Positions 43,061 through 53,694 are shown, numbered from the stretch's first letter. The stretch: 64,000 bases of DNA from Anaerolineales bacterium (GCA_015075625.1 JABTTZ010000001.1:1054001-1118000), one strand, 5' to 3'. Numbers and translations: made by a program. Notes: generated by a model not told the origin, from the letters alone.

Positions 43061-44047
43061 ATGCCCGAAATGACGTTAATTGACGCCCTGCGCGAGGGGA
43101 TGGACGAGGAACTCGCCCGCGATCCGCGTGTCTTTATCACCGGTGAGGATGTCGGCAAGCGGGGCGGTGTCTTTCGTGCCACCGTCGGCTTGTTCGATAA
43201 ATATGGCGAAGGGCGCGTCGTGGATTCGCCGCTTGCCGAACTCTCGATCATTGCTGTTGGGATCGGGGCGGCGCTTGCCGGGCTGCGCCCGATCTGCGAA
43301 ATTCAATTTGCCGATTTTATCCACCCCGCTTTCAACCAGATCGTGAATGAGGCGGCGAAAATGTACTATCGCAGCGGCGGGCAGTGGTCTGTGCCGATGC
43401 TCATCCGCGCTCCCTATGGCGGCGGCATTGGCGGCGGCTTGTACCACAGCCAAAGCGTAGAGGCGTTCTTTTGCCATGTGCCGGGGTTGAAGGTCGTCAT
43501 TCCCTCTACCCCTTACGACGCCAAAGGCTTGCTGAAAAGCGCCCTGCGCGACCCCAACCCCGTCCTCATGTTCGAGCCGAAGAAGGGCTACCGCAGCATC
43601 AAAGGGGACGTGCCGCCGGGCGATTACACCGTCCCGCTTGGTCCCGCCCGTCTTGCCCGCGAGGGGAGCGATCTCTCTGTGTTTGCCTATGGGATGATGG
43701 CGCATTACTGCGAGAAAGCGGCGGACATTGTGGCGCGGGAAGATGGCATTTCCTGCGATGTCGTTGACCTGCGGACGCTGCTGCCAGTCGATAGGGAATC
43801 GATCTTGCGATCCTTTAAAAAGACCGGCAAGGCGCTGATCGTCTATGAGGATAACCTCACCCTCGGCTATGGGGCAGAGGTCAGCGCGATCCTCGGTGAG
43901 GAGGGCTTTCAGTACATGGATGCCCCCATCCGCCGCTTGGGGGCGCCCGACATTCCCGCCGTCCCTTTTAGCCACCCCCTTCAGGAAGCCTTCATGCCCA
44001 ATCCAGAAAAGATCGTTAAGGCGATCCGCGATTTGGCAGCCTATTAG
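43061..44047 (+). CDS. pdhB: Pyruvate (2-oxo acid) dehydrogenase E1 component, beta subunit
   Basis: A 328-residue transketolase-like subunit forming the alpha2beta2 E1 with the preceding product. Typical text: 'TGEDVGKRGGVFRATVGLFDKYGEGRVVDSPLAE', 'EIQFADFIHPAFNQIVNEAAKM' and 'DLRTLLPVDRESI...KTGKALIVYED'. The gene order alpha, beta, cupin, E2 indicates one operon; E3 (lipoamide dehydrogenase) is missing. Confidence 0.93.
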   Translation: MPEMTLIDALREGMDEELARDPRVFITGEDVGKRGGVFRATVGLFDKYGEGRVVDSPLAELSIIAVGIGAALAGLRPICEIQFADFIHPAFNQIVNEAAKMYYRSGGQWSVPMLIRAPYGGGIGGGLYHSQSVEAFFCHVPGLKVVIPSTPYDAKGLLKSALRDPNPVLMFEPKKGYRSIKGDVPPGDYTVPLGPARLAREGSDLSVFAYGMMAHYCEKAADIVAREDGISCDVVDLRTLLPVDRESILRSFKKTGKALIVYEDNLTLGYGAEVSAILGEEGFQYMDAPIRRLGAPDIPAVPFSHPLQEAFMPNPEKIVKAIRDLAAY

Positions 44048-44100
44048 TCCGACGAAGCACCCATCCAGCAAGTAATGAGCAGAGAACGAGGGTATCCACC

Positions 44101-44466
44101 ATGACCAAAATCAACCTCACCCAAAAATTAACCCTCTTTCACGAGCAATGGTCGCCTAAGATCATTGGGACGGCAAACGGGCAGTTCATCAAACTGGTGA
44201 AAGCGCAAGGGGAATTCGAGTGGCACACCCACCCCGATAGCGATGATGTGATCTATGTCGTGAGGGGCTATCTGACGATCCGTTTTCGGGATAATGCCGT
44301 GACCTTAAACCCAGGCGAACTCTATGTTGTGCCAAAGGGTGTCGAACATCAACTCTACGCCCCAGAAGAAGTTCACCTCATGCTCATTGAACCAAAGGGA
44401 ATGCACCATGCGGCAGAGGCGCTCAGCGAAGTAACTGCCGACAGCGATAAGCAGGATTGGATTTGA
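44101..44466 (+). CDS. Cupin-domain protein
   Basis: A 121-residue single cupin. The metal motif reads 'EWHTHPDSDDVIYVVRGYL' (H..H....E replaced by D), followed by 'NPGELYVVPKGVEHQ' with the last His. Such small cupins act as isomerases, dioxygenases or regulators; none can be chosen. It lies between pdhB and the E2 gene with 53 and 32 base gaps, so it travels with the complex operon, an unusual insertion. Confidence 0.85.
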   Translation: MTKINLTQKLTLFHEQWSPKIIGTANGQFIKLVKAQGEFEWHTHPDSDDVIYVVRGYLTIRFRDNAVTLNPGELYVVPKGVEHQLYAPEEVHLMLIEPKGMHHAAEALSEVTADSDKQDWI

Positions 44467-44498
44467 CCGGATTGGTTTTGACCACCAAAGGATAGTTC

Positions 44499-45875
44499 AT
44501 GCCGACGAATGTGATCATGCCCCAACTAGGGGAGAGTGTTGTTGAGGGGACGGTAGGGAAGTGGCTTAAACGGGAAGGAGACGCCGTTGCCGAGTTTGAG
44601 CCGCTGTGCGAGGTGCAGACGGACAAAGTAGATACGGAGATTCCCTCGCCAGCGGCGGGTGTTGTCTTGAAAATCTTCGTCCCAGAGGGAAAGACCGTCG
44701 AACGCGGCGTTTTGTTGGCGGTGATCGGACAGGCGGGGGAATCGGTGGGCGATGCCCCCGCCCCCGCCGCGCATGGCGGACACGGGCACGCCGCCCCTGC
44801 GCCCATCGCCGTGACGAATGGGAACGGCAAAAGCGAGAGCCAACGCCGCTACAGCCCTGTCGTTTTGAATATGGCGGCGGAACACGGCGTGAATCTCAAC
44901 CTCCTTCAGGGGACGGGGATGAACGGGCGCATCACCAAAAAAGATGTAGAGGCGTACCTTGCCGGACGGGGCGGATCGGCTGCCGCAGCGCCCGCCCCTG
45001 CTGCGCTCCCCCCCTGGGAACAGCCCGGCGGCGGCGATCTGTTCAAGCCGACGGAGGAAATTTTCCGCAATGCGCAAGGCTCGGTAGGCGGGCAGACACA
45101 GCCATCCCTTCCGGCAGCACCCACGCCAAGAGCGGCAGCGCCCGCGCCGTCATTCCCCACGCCAAGCGGAGGGGACACGTCTGTTGGGACAGTGATTCCC
45201 CACACAGCGATACGCCGCTCGATTGCCGCCCATATGGTGCAAAGCAAGCTGCACACCGCCCCCCATGTGACCACCGTCTTTGAAGTCGATATGAGCCGCG
45301 TCATGGCGCATTGGCGGGCAAACGAAGCCCCCTACAAAGGGCAAGGCGTGCGGCTCACCCTGACGGCATACTTCATCACCGCTATGGTTAAAGCGGCGGT
45401 GGCACAGCCAACGCTGAACGCCCAATGGACAGACGAAGGGCTGTTTGTGCCAAACGGTGTCCATGTGGGCATGGCGGTGGCGCTCAGCGATGGCTTGATC
45501 GTCCCTGTGATTCGGAACGCTCAGGACCTCAGCCTTGCCGGAATTGCCCGACAGATTGGCGATTTGGCAACCCGCGCCCGTGCCAAACAGTTAAAGCCCG
45601 ACGAGATTCGCGGGGGGACAATCACCCTGACGAATCACGGTGTGTCGGGAAGCTTGTTTGCCACCCCGATCATTAACCAGCCGCAGTCTGCGATTGTGGG
45701 GGTAGGAGCGGTGACGAAGCGCCCCGTTGTGCTAGAAACACCAGAGGGGGATTCGCTGGCAATCCGCCCGATGATGTATGTGACACTCACCTTTGATCAC
45801 CGCGTCGCTGACGGCGCGGGGGCAGATGCCTTCCTCGCCACCTTCAAAAAGACGCTGGAAAGCTGGCGCGATTAG
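44499..45875 (+). CDS. pdhC: Dihydrolipoamide acyltransferase (E2)
   Basis: A 458-residue E2. One lipoyl domain (residues 1-78) has lipoyl-lysine K43 in 'VQTDKVDTEIPSP'; an Ala/Pro linker; a peripheral subunit-binding domain (~115-150, 'YSPVVLNMAAEHGVNLNLLQGTGMNGR...'); a second Pro-rich linker; and the catalytic domain (~225-458) with 'TLTFDHRVADGAGADAFL', containing His and Asp of the DHRxxDG motif. The acyl specificity (acetyl or branched-chain) cannot be read from the sequence alone. Confidence 0.92.
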   Translation: MPTNVIMPQLGESVVEGTVGKWLKREGDAVAEFEPLCEVQTDKVDTEIPSPAAGVVLKIFVPEGKTVERGVLLAVIGQAGESVGDAPAPAAHGGHGHAAPAPIAVTNGNGKSESQRRYSPVVLNMAAEHGVNLNLLQGTGMNGRITKKDVEAYLAGRGGSAAAAPAPAALPPWEQPGGGDLFKPTEEIFRNAQGSVGGQTQPSLPAAPTPRAAAPAPSFPTPSGGDTSVGTVIPHTAIRRSIAAHMVQSKLHTAPHVTTVFEVDMSRVMAHWRANEAPYKGQGVRLTLTAYFITAMVKAAVAQPTLNAQWTDEGLFVPNGVHVGMAVALSDGLIVPVIRNAQDLSLAGIARQIGDLATRARAKQLKPDEIRGGTITLTNHGVSGSLFATPIINQPQSAIVGVGAVTKRPVVLETPEGDSLAIRPMMYVTLTFDHRVADGAGADAFLATFKKTLESWRD

Positions 45876-45925
45876 GGTCAGATGGGAAGCGCTCCCCCCC
45901 CGCGCCATGTTGGGGGTGTCGTGTG

Positions 45926-46063
45926 CGCCCGCCGCTGAAGCAGTGGGCTAAAAGTGACCACCCCTACGGGGCTTGAAAGCAAACAATGCGCTCCCCCGCG
46001 TTCGTTTTAAGCCCCAACGGGATGGTTATCCCCTAGCGCGTGGGCATTCAGCCCCGCGCCATC
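45926..46063. repeat. Inverted pair of REP/BIME-like modules
   Basis: GCCCGCCGCTGAAGCAGTGGGC, CCCCTACGGGGCTTGAAA, a spacer, then TTTTAAGCCCCAACGGGATGG and GCGCGTGGGCATTCAGCCCCGCGC. It lies between the E2 gene and the tRNA-Leu promoter. Confidence 0.65.
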
Positions 46064-46116
46064 CGCGTACCACGCAGGGGTGGGAATGGTGTAACGGTGT
46101 GGGTTGGAATTCGCAA

Positions 46117-46145
46117 TTGTCAGACCCCTTTTTCTATCTTATAAT
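46117..46145 (+). promoter_or_regulatory. Promoter of tRNA-Leu
   Basis: TTGTCA (46117-46122), 17 bases, TATAAT (46140-46145), giving a start about 6 bases before the tRNA. Confidence 0.8.
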
Positions 46146-46157
46146 CGTCATTCCGTT

Positions 46158-46238
46158 GGGGACGTGGCGGAATTGGCAGACGCGCATGACTTAGGATCAT
46201 GTGGTATTACCGTGAGGGTTCAAGTCCCTCCGTCCCCA
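46158..46238 (+). tRNA. tRNA-Leu (anticodon TAG)
   Basis: GGGGACG pairs with CGTCCCC; the anticodon stem CATGA/TCATG encloses CTTAGGA, anticodon TAG; a class II variable arm (TGGTATTACCG) precedes T loop TTCAAGT. Discriminator A, CCA not encoded. Confidence 0.95.
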
Positions 46239-46305
46239 CCTCAGCCGTGTTAAGTCGGTCTGCAAAAGAATGTCCACCTGCTACTGCTGCATAGGGTAAC
46301 ACACG

Positions 46306-47877
46306 TTGAATATCCAAGTTGAACACCTCGATAACCACATTGCCCGTCTCGCCGTCACGCTGGACGCCGAACGGTTGCTAAAAGCGAAAGAAAGCGCTGC
46401 CCGCAAGATTGGGCAGAAGGTGAACATCCCCGGCTTTCGGCGGGGAAAAGCGCCCTACAAGATTGTCGCCCGTTTTGTGGGCGAGGCGGCGATCTTGGAA
46501 GAAGCGGTTGAACAGCTTGGCAACGAACTTTACCCCCAAGCCCTGAAGGAATCCGGTGTGAATCCCTATGGGATGGGATCGCTGGAAGATGTCACCACCG
46601 ATCCAACGATTCAACTGATCTTCACCGTTGCCAAGCAAGCCACCGTCGAATTGGGCGGTTACCGCACCATTCGCCTCCCCTACGAACCACCCTCCATCGA
46701 AGATAAAGATGTGAATGCTGCGCTGAACGATCTGCTTGACAGCCGTGCGTTGGTGGAGCCAGCCACCCGCTCTGCCCAACTGGGCGACATGATTGTGGCG
46801 GATGTTCACGGCGAAGTGATTCACCCCGAACACGAACATGACCATAACCATGACCACGCCGCCGAGGGCGACACCCCCGCCGAGGCAAACACTGAAGGGG
46901 AAGCCGAGCCGAAAACGCCGAAATCGGTGGAAGAACGCACCGAACCCTTCATTGACCGCGAAAAGCAAGAGTTCCTTCTCTATACCCCCGAACAAGGCGA
47001 AGACCGCGACCCCGTTCCCGGTTTTTCTGCCCAGTTGGTGGGCTTAGGCGCGGGGGAATCGAAGGCGTTCACGATCAGCTTTGCCGAAGACCACGAGGAT
47101 AAGGCACTGGCGGGACATGCCTTCAAATTTGAGGTGACGATCCACGAGGTGAAGGCGCGAACACTCCCCACCCTGAACGATGCCTTTGCTGAAACGGTCT
47201 TGGAGGGGAAGTACAAAACCCTTCTTGATCTGCGCATTGGGGTGCGCAAAGACCTTGAAACAGCGGCACAGCGCGAGGTCACCCGCAATTATTCCTCAAA
47301 GGTCTTGGCGGAAGCCGTCAAGGGCGCAACCGTCCAGTACCCAGAGGCGATGGTGGAGGATTACACCTCGAACCTCCTGCGCGATCTGGATGAGAACCTT
47401 CGCCGGCAGAATCTTTCCCTTGCCCGCCTGATGCAGATTCAAGGCAAAGATGAGGCGGCGCTGCGCAAAGAGTACCGCGAAACCGCCGTCAGCCGCCTGA
47501 TCAACGATGTGGTGGTGAAACACCTTCTAGAGCGGGAGGCGATCACCGTCACCCCAGAGGCGCTCACCACCCGCATGGACGAGATGGCGAGCCGCTTTTC
47601 CAGCGATGAGGAACAGGCGAAGAACTTCCGCCGTTTTTTGGAGCAGAACGAGACCAAGACAGCCGTTGCCGCCGATTTGCTCCTAGAGGGGTTGCAAGAG
47701 CGCCTCGCCGCCATTGGGCGCGGCGACGATCTGCCTGAAGTAACGCTGCCTGCCACTGCGGGGAGCGCCGTGAATGAGGCGGCGGGCGATGTGGCTGCCG
47801 CCGCAGAAGCCGCAGTGGAAGCCTCCCTCCCAAGCGAACCATCCTCCGCAGGGGCGGCGGAAGATCAGAACGCCTAA
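46306..47877 (+). CDS. tig: Trigger factor with His-rich insertion
   Basis: A 523-residue ribosome-associated chaperone and prolyl isomerase, longer than usual (~430-450). TTG 46306 is the start (AGGG upstream) because the ribosome-docking domain begins directly; the signature 'GFRRGKAP' is at 43-50. In the PPIase region an insertion of ~40 residues includes 'HPEHEHDHNHDH' (173-184) and an acidic Pro/Glu run, which could bind metal. The C-terminal chaperone arms (~290-470) end in an Ala/Glu/Pro tail. tig-clpP-clpX is the classical gene order. Confidence 0.93.
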   Translation: MNIQVEHLDNHIARLAVTLDAERLLKAKESAARKIGQKVNIPGFRRGKAPYKIVARFVGEAAILEEAVEQLGNELYPQALKESGVNPYGMGSLEDVTTDPTIQLIFTVAKQATVELGGYRTIRLPYEPPSIEDKDVNAALNDLLDSRALVEPATRSAQLGDMIVADVHGEVIHPEHEHDHNHDHAAEGDTPAEANTEGEAEPKTPKSVEERTEPFIDREKQEFLLYTPEQGEDRDPVPGFSAQLVGLGAGESKAFTISFAEDHEDKALAGHAFKFEVTIHEVKARTLPTLNDAFAETVLEGKYKTLLDLRIGVRKDLETAAQREVTRNYSSKVLAEAVKGATVQYPEAMVEDYTSNLLRDLDENLRRQNLSLARLMQIQGKDEAALRKEYRETAVSRLINDVVVKHLLEREAITVTPEALTTRMDEMASRFSSDEEQAKNFRRFLEQNETKTAVAADLLLEGLQERLAAIGRGDDLPEVTLPATAGSAVNEAAGDVAAAAEAAVEASLPSEPSSAGAAEDQNA

Positions 47878-48207
47878 GAGTCTACTCGTAAATTCGGAGA
47901 GGACGTGTGAGCGTACTCTCTTGGCAAAACGCCTGGCGCTTCTCAAAGGGCGTTTTCCTCACCGTCTTCTGCTGAGAGGTGGGGGAGGGGGGCAGCGCCC
48001 CTCCTAAAAAAGACGTTATTCCCCCTCTCCCGCACAGCGGGAGAGGGGGGTAGGGGATGAGGGTTTTCCCTAATATCTGCCCATAATTTATGGATAGACA
48101 CTTAGACACCCATTCTTGCACAACTCTAATTGGCGTCTTGTGCGCATCATGGTAAGCTAATGGAACGACTATCGATCATGGCAATCTGCGGAGGGCAATA
48201 ACCCGCC
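47878..48207. repeat. Gap between tig and clpP
   Basis: No gene is supported. It contains the 13-bp hairpin at 48022 and a few C/G-rich tracts; no clear promoter hexamers are seen before clpP. Confidence 0.45.
48022..48050. repeat. Perfect 13-bp inverted repeat (family A hairpin)
   Basis: CCCCCTCTCCCGC, loop ACA, exact complement. Same stem as 61373 and nearly the same as 12524. Confidence 0.8.
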
Positions 48208-48828
48208 ATGAAACCTCACCCCCTCAACCCGTTGAGCTTGATCATTCCAACGGTGGTTGAAACCACCGGACGCGGCGAGCGCATTTACGACATTTATTCG
48301 CTCCTGTTGAAAGATCGCATCATTTTTCTTGGCACACCGATCAACGATCAGGTGGCGAATTTGATCGTGGCGCAGCTGCTTTACCTGAACCACGAAGACC
48401 CCGAACGGGACATCAAAATGTATATCAACTCCCCCGGTGGGAGTGTTTACGCTGGCTTTGCCATTTACGACGCCATGCAACTGATCTCCGCCCCTATCGA
48501 AACCACAGCCATTGGCTTGACGGCGAGTTTCGGGACGGTTTTGCTGGCGGCGGGGACAAAAGGCAAGCGCTATGCGCTGCCCAATGCAACCATCCACATG
48601 CACCAACCGTTGGTCAGCGGCGCCGTTGGCGGGCAAGCCTCCGACATTATGATTCAGGCAAACGAGATGATTCGCCAACGGGAAAAACTCTATAAAATTC
48701 TCACCGAGGCAACCGGGCAAAGCCGCGAGACGATTGAAAAAGATGCGGATCGCGATTTCTTCCTCGATGCCGCCCGTGCCGCCGAATATGGTTTGGTGGA
48801 TGCCGTCTTGTCGCCTGTTCCGGCGTGA
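48208..48828 (+). CDS. clpP: ATP-dependent Clp protease proteolytic subunit
   Basis: A 206-residue serine peptidase. Catalytic Ser107 lies in '[14 protein letters not shown]' and His132 in '[10 protein letters not shown]', with the same 25-residue spacing as E. coli S97/H122; '[20 protein letters not shown]' holds the acidic region. The nucleophile motif ASFGT differs from the usual ASMGA/AASM but keeps Ser. It forms the proteolytic chamber for ClpX, encoded 91 bases downstream. Confidence 0.95.
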   Translation: MKPHPLNPLSLIIPTVVETTGRGERIYDIYSLLLKDRIIFLGTPINDQVANLIVAQLLYLNHEDPERDIKMYINSPGGSVYAGFAIYDAMQLISAPIETTAIGLTASFGTVLLAAGTKGKRYALPNATIHMHQPLVSGAVGGQASDIMIQANEMIRQREKLYKILTEATGQSRETIEKDADRDFFLDAARAAEYGLVDAVLSPVPA

Positions 48829-48919
48829 TAGACCAACCCTCCCCGTTGATCGCGCTACCATACGGTAAGCATCATCAGGGGGGCTCGTTTGAATGTCCCG
48901 TTAAAGAGAGTATACGCCC

Positions 48920-50209
48920 ATGCTAACACCGCCTTCCGCAGGAACACAACGTTGTTCGTTTTGCCGCCGCCCCCGCGCTGAGGTCAGCCACCTTATTGCC
49001 GGACCCGATGGGATTTTTATTTGCGATGAGTGCGTGGAACTCTGCCAGCGCATTTTGGATGACGAACAATCGGACGAAACACCCAAGACAGAATTCAAGC
49101 TGGAGCGCATCCCCTCCCCCCGCGAGATCGTCAGCCACCTGAACGAGTATGTTATTGGGCAAGACCGTGCCAAGCGCGTCCTCAGTGTGGCGGTCTATAA
49201 CCATTACAAACGGATCAATGCCGGCGGGATTATTGGCGATGTGGAGATTGAAAAGAGCAATATCTTGCTCATCGGTCCCACCGGATCGGGGAAAACACTC
49301 CTTGCCCAGACGCTCGCCCGTATTTTGGATGTGCCGTTTTGCATTGCCGATGCTACTGCCCTCACCGAAGCGGGCTATGTCGGTGAGGACGTTGAAAATA
49401 TCCTTCTGCGCTTGATCCAAGCTGCCGATTTCGATATTGCCAGCGCCGAACGCGGGATCATTTACATTGATGAAATTGACAAGATTGGGCGCAAGAGCGG
49501 CGATAACCCCTCGATCACCCGCGATGTCAGCGGGGAAGGCGTTCAACAGGCGCTGCTGAAGATCATCGAAGGAACAGTGGCGAACGTCCCCCCGCAAGGC
49601 GGGCGCAAACATCCCCATCAGGAATTCATCCAACTGAACACGCACAACATTCTGTTCATCTGCGGGGGGATGTTCAACGGGCTGGATAAAATCATCGGGA
49701 AACGCCTCGGCTCTGGCGGCAGCATGGGCTTTGGCGGCGCTGGCAAGCGGGAAATTCCCTCTGTCGAACTGCTTCCCCAAGCCACCCCCGACGATCTGAT
49801 GCAGTTTGGCTTGATCCCCGAACTGGTGGGACGCTTGCCTGTCACAGTGAATGTTGAGCCGCTTGATAAGGACGCGCTCATGCGCATTTTGACCGAGCCG
49901 AAAAACGCCCTCGTCAAGCAATACCAACGGCTGATCGCCCTCGATCATGTGGAGTTGGAGTTTGAGCCAGAGGCGCTCTCGGCGGCGGCGGATATTGCGC
50001 TTAAGCGCGAGACGGGCGCACGCGGACTGCGCGGCGTCCTCGAATCGACGCTCTTGGATGTCATGTACGAAGTGCCGGGCAACAGCGATGTGCAGAAGGT
50101 TGTCGTCACCAAAGCAGCCATTGAACGCACAGGGACGCCCTTGCTCATTGGAAAAAATGGGGAAACCATCCCCTGGGGCAGCGGCGGGAAATTAGACGCG
50201 GCAGCATAG
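48920..50209 (+). CDS. clpX: ATP-dependent Clp protease ATP-binding subunit ClpX
   Basis: A 429-residue AAA+ unfoldase. The N-terminal zinc domain has C12, C15, C35 and C38 (CSFC ... CDEC); Walker A is 'GPTGSGKT' (119-126); Walker B '[11 protein letters not shown]'; the ClpP-binding loop region and sensor 2 '[12 protein letters not shown]' are present. It recognises ssrA-type tags ending LAA; the tmRNA tag in this window ends LALAA, consistent with ClpX substrates. Confidence 0.96.
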   Translation: MLTPPSAGTQRCSFCRRPRAEVSHLIAGPDGIFICDECVELCQRILDDEQSDETPKTEFKLERIPSPREIVSHLNEYVIGQDRAKRVLSVAVYNHYKRINAGGIIGDVEIEKSNILLIGPTGSGKTLLAQTLARILDVPFCIADATALTEAGYVGEDVENILLRLIQAADFDIASAERGIIYIDEIDKIGRKSGDNPSITRDVSGEGVQQALLKIIEGTVANVPPQGGRKHPHQEFIQLNTHNILFICGGMFNGLDKIIGKRLGSGGSMGFGGAGKREIPSVELLPQATPDDLMQFGLIPELVGRLPVTVNVEPLDKDALMRILTEPKNALVKQYQRLIALDHVELEFEPEALSAAADIALKRETGARGLRGVLESTLLDVMYEVPGNSDVQKVVVTKAAIERTGTPLLIGKNGETIPWGSGGKLDAAA

Positions 50210-50238
50210 GCACACTCGCTGATCGCCGCACCCTGTAG

Positions 50239-50260
50239 GGGCGACCCCACGTGGTCGCCC
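50239..50260. repeat. GGGCGACC-N6-GGTCGCCC hairpin, copy 3
   Basis: Perfect 8-base stem with loop CCACGT after clpX, preceded by CTGTAG as at copy 1. Confidence 0.75.
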
Positions 50261-50442
50261 GCTGCGTCCTAGCCCCCCCACCCACCCCGCATCCCTTCTA
50301 CAGCCGGTAATTCAATGCCCCCAATGCCATCAATTGTTCTCAGAGGCAGTTCGCGGTACTATTGCTGAAGCGATTGCGCCATGCGTCCCACTTTTGCGCA
50401 GACCTGTTCAATCCTGTTCAGCGGAGATTAAAAATAACCCTC

Positions 50443-53400
50443 ATGACCCTTGATGATTTTCTCTTTCGCGGCTCGCTTAGCGACCTTGACCCTGATGTGG
50501 CTGATCTGATCAACCTTGAAGCAGAGCGTCAGGCACGCCGCCTCATTATGATTCCCTCGGAATCGTCCGTCCCCCTTGTGGTGCGCGATGCCCTCACCTC
50601 CGCCTTTCATAACCTCTACGCCGAAGGCTATCCCGCTGAAGAAACGCGCAAGATGAACGAGAGCGCGATCATGGATGTCGATCAGCGGCTTGCCGAGTTT
50701 CGCCGCTACAGCGACCCCCGCTATTACAAAGGGACGGAATATGCCAACCTGATCGAAGCGTTGGCGCGGCGGCGCTGTGCCGAACTGTTCAGCACGGAAA
50801 AATACAACGCCGATTCGCTCTTTGTGAACGTTCAGCCCCTTTCGGGAGCGCCCGCCAACAGCGCCGTCTACACCGCGCTGATCCAACCGGGCGATACGAT
50901 CATGGGGATGAACTTGCTGCACGGCGGGCATTTGACGCACGGCAGCCCCGCCGCCCGCAGCGGAAAGCAGTACAAAGCCGTCTTTTATGGCGTCCACCCC
51001 GAAACAGAACGCCTTGATTACGAGGCGATGATGGCAATTGCCCTTGAACACAAGCCGAAAATCCTGATCGGCGGTTATTCCAGTTACCCCTGGACGCCGG
51101 ATTGGGTGAAGTACCGCGAGATTGCCGACGCGGTAGGGGCGATCCTCTTGGCAGATATTGCCCATGTTGCTGGCTTGGTTATTGCCGGCGTCTACCCCTC
51201 GCCTGTGGGGATTGCCGATATAGTCACCTTCACCACCCATAAAACCTTAGGGGGACCGCGTGGGGCAGTGATCATTACCCACCGCGCTGACCTCGCCCGC
51301 AAGGTGGATCGCGGCGTATTCCCGGGCGAACAGGGCGGTCCGCACATGAACACAGTGGCGGCGCTGGCGGTGGCGCTCAAGCTTGCCACACGCCCACAGT
51401 TTCGCCTTCTTCAGGAACAAACCGTCCGCAACGCGATGCACTTGGCGGTGAGGCTCTCCAAAATAGGCTTGCGCGTTGTTCATGGCGGGACGAACACCCA
51501 CATGCTGACGATTGATCTGAAACCGCTCACGGGCGTTGGCGGCATCTCGCTCAGCGGCGATATAGCAGCGCGGCTGCTTGATCTGGTCGGTATCACCTGC
51601 AACCGCAATACCATTCCGGGCGATACGTCGGCGCTCCATCCAAGCGGTATTCGGCTTGGCACGCCTTGGATCACTCAACGGGGCTTCAAAGAGCCAGAGA
51701 TTGACCGTCTTGCCACCGTCATTTACAACGTCTTGACCGGCGCCAAACCGTTTGGCTACCTCGGTGCGGATGGCAAGGTTGACGCCCGCGCCAAAATCAG
51801 TTTCGAGACGCTTATGACGGCGCGGCGCGAGGTTGCCGCGCTCTGTGACGAGGCGGGCTTGGATTACCACCTCCCCGCCGTTGGCTTGCGAATGCCCGAT
51901 AAGGGGCAAAGCCATAACTTCCTCGGCACACAGCACGCGACGGTGGCGGCGGTGGATATTCACGGCGAGGAAGCCGGACATTTTCTGAATACGGCGACGA
52001 CGGGTGATATTCCCGCGCTTGCGGCGCGGCAGGTGGAGTCGGCACGCATCCTAAACCCCGATGGCTCTACCCTTGCCGACTGCATGATCGAACGGCTTGA
52101 GGCAGACCATTACCGCGTTTACTTTATGGATACCGCGCAAGGCGCTGCCGCTGCGGTGTGGTTGGAGGCGCTCTCTGATGGCTTTGTGATCCACGACAAC
52201 AACGATATTTACGGGAAGATTCCCGGTCCTGTTGTCGTCCACGCCCTGCCCGAAGCAGAGCTTGGCACAATGACGATGAAGATGCCAACGGCAGTGGTGA
52301 AACCCTATTTTGTTGGCGCACGGGGGGCGCACTACGACGCCCCACAGGGTGCGGCGCTGCCCACCTTCACATGGAAGGAGCCAGAAGGCGCGTTGAAGCG
52401 GACGCCGCTCTTTGACATCCACAAAGACCTCGGCGCCAAGATTGTCCCCTTTGCTGGCTACGAAATGCCCGTCTGGTATACGGGCGTTAGCCAAGAACAC
52501 GCGGCGGTACGGACTGCTGCGGGCTTGTTCGATGTCACCCACATGGGCGTGTGGGAGGTCAGCGGAAAGGGTGCCGAAGAATTCCTGAACACGGTGACGA
52601 CCAATGATGTCACGGCGCTGACGCCCGGCGCGGCGCATTACAGCTACTTCCTCGGCGTGAACGGCGTCCCCCTGGACGACCTCTACATTTACATGCTGGA
52701 CGTGGATCGCTATATGCTCGTGGTCAACGCCAGCAACAACGATCAAGATTGGGCGTGGGTAAACGCCCTCCGCGAGGGGACGGTGATGATCGACCCCGCC
52801 CGCCCCGATGCTCGCATCCTGCGCGACCCGAAAACAGTCACCCTGCGCGACCTGCGCGATCCCGCCAGTGGTGCGGATCGGCGCGTCGATATTGCCCTGC
52901 AAGGACCGAAGGCACAGGAAATCCTGCTGAGCCTTGAAGGGTCAGAGGCGGATAAGAAAAAGATCAAAGCGCTAGGGTGGTCAACGGTGACACGGGCAGC
53001 GCTTGGCGGGATGGATATGATCGTCAGCCGGACAGGGTATACCGGTGAGCGCACCGCCTACGAACTCTTTCCCCATCCCGATCAGGCAGCGAAGTTGTTC
53101 ATGGCATTGGTCATGGCGGGGGCAACCCCTTGCGGCTTAGCCTCCCGCGACAGCACGCGCATTGAGGCGGGGCTGCCGCTCTATGGGCATGAGCTTGGCA
53201 CAGAGCGCGAATTCACCCCCGGCGACGCGGGCTTTGGCGGCTATGTGAAACTGTGGAAGCCCTTTTTTGTGGGAAAAGCGGCGTACATCGCACGGGAAGC
53301 TGAACGCAGCGCGGTAGTCACCCGTTTCCGCATGGATAACAAGGGAGTCCGCACCCCGCAGCCCGGAACGGCGCTGCTGGATAAGCGCGGGCGCGTAGTG

Positions 53401-53607
53401 GGCATTGTCACCTCATGCAGCATCGACACCGAGGGTTACCAGTGCGGTCAGGCATACCTTAAAAAGGATGCGGCGGTAGAGGGAACAGCCCTGCTTGTTC
53501 TTACCGGTGGGGGGAAGGCGAGCGGCGATGGCTTGAAGATTGGGGACAAAGTGGCAATTCCCGACGCAGCCACCGTCCTCAGCCACTTTCCGGCAAAGAA
53601 GAAATAG
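50443..53607 (+). CDS. Fused serine hydroxymethyltransferase and glycine-cleavage T-protein
   Basis: A 1,054-residue fusion. Residues ~1-430 are a PLP-dependent SHMT: '[22 protein letters not shown]', '[11 protein letters not shown]', '[10 protein letters not shown]' and Schiff-base K267 in '[13 protein letters not shown]'. About 33 residues are inserted between 'YAEGYP' and 'RYYKG'. A linker-like region (~430-655) is followed by an aminomethyltransferase (GcvT) from '[27 protein letters not shown]' to the end, with the folate-binding C-terminal barrel. It would join serine-glycine interconversion to methylene-THF transfer. ATG 50443 fits SHMT. Confidence 0.9.
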   Translation: MTLDDFLFRGSLSDLDPDVADLINLEAERQARRLIMIPSESSVPLVVRDALTSAFHNLYAEGYPAEETRKMNESAIMDVDQRLAEFRRYSDPRYYKGTEYANLIEALARRRCAELFSTEKYNADSLFVNVQPLSGAPANSAVYTALIQPGDTIMGMNLLHGGHLTHGSPAARSGKQYKAVFYGVHPETERLDYEAMMAIALEHKPKILIGGYSSYPWTPDWVKYREIADAVGAILLADIAHVAGLVIAGVYPSPVGIADIVTFTTHKTLGGPRGAVIITHRADLARKVDRGVFPGEQGGPHMNTVAALAVALKLATRPQFRLLQEQTVRNAMHLAVRLSKIGLRVVHGGTNTHMLTIDLKPLTGVGGISLSGDIAARLLDLVGITCNRNTIPGDTSALHPSGIRLGTPWITQRGFKEPEIDRLATVIYNVLTGAKPFGYLGADGKVDARAKISFETLMTARREVAALCDEAGLDYHLPAVGLRMPDKGQSHNFLGTQHATVAAVDIHGEEAGHFLNTATTGDIPALAARQVESARILNPDGSTLADCMIERLEADHYRVYFMDTAQGAAAAVWLEALSDGFVIHDNNDIYGKIPGPVVVHALPEAELGTMTMKMPTAVVKPYFVGARGAHYDAPQGAALPTFTWKEPEGALKRTPLFDIHKDLGAKIVPFAGYEMPVWYTGVSQEHAAVRTAAGLFDVTHMGVWEVSGKGAEEFLNTVTTNDVTALTPGAAHYSYFLGVNGVPLDDLYIYMLDVDRYMLVVNASNNDQDWAWVNALREGTVMIDPARPDARILRDPKTVTLRDLRDPASGADRRVDIALQGPKAQEILLSLEGSEADKKKIKALGWSTVTRAALGGMDMIVSRTGYTGERTAYELFPHPDQAAKLFMALVMAGATPCGLASRDSTRIEAGLPLYGHELGTEREFTPGDAGFGGYVKLWKPFFVGKAAYIAREAERSAVVTRFRMDNKGVRTPQPGTALLDKRGRVVGIVTSCSIDTEGYQCGQAYLKKDAAVEGTALLVLTGGGKASGDGLKIGDKVAIPDAATVLSHFPAKKK

Positions 53608-53652
53608 CGTGGTGTGGGAGAGGGGGTGGGGACATCTTTCCCCCTGATCTCA

Positions 53653-53676
53653 GCCCCGTCCTTTATAGGGCGGGGC
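53653..53676. terminator. Hairpin between converging genes
   Basis: GCCCCGTCCT and AGGGCGGGGC pair (one G-U) around TTAT, between the 3' ends of the fusion gene and the opposing gene. No T run; a two-way terminator is plausible. Confidence 0.5.
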
Positions 53677-53694
53677 CACGGGCGGACGCCCCAC

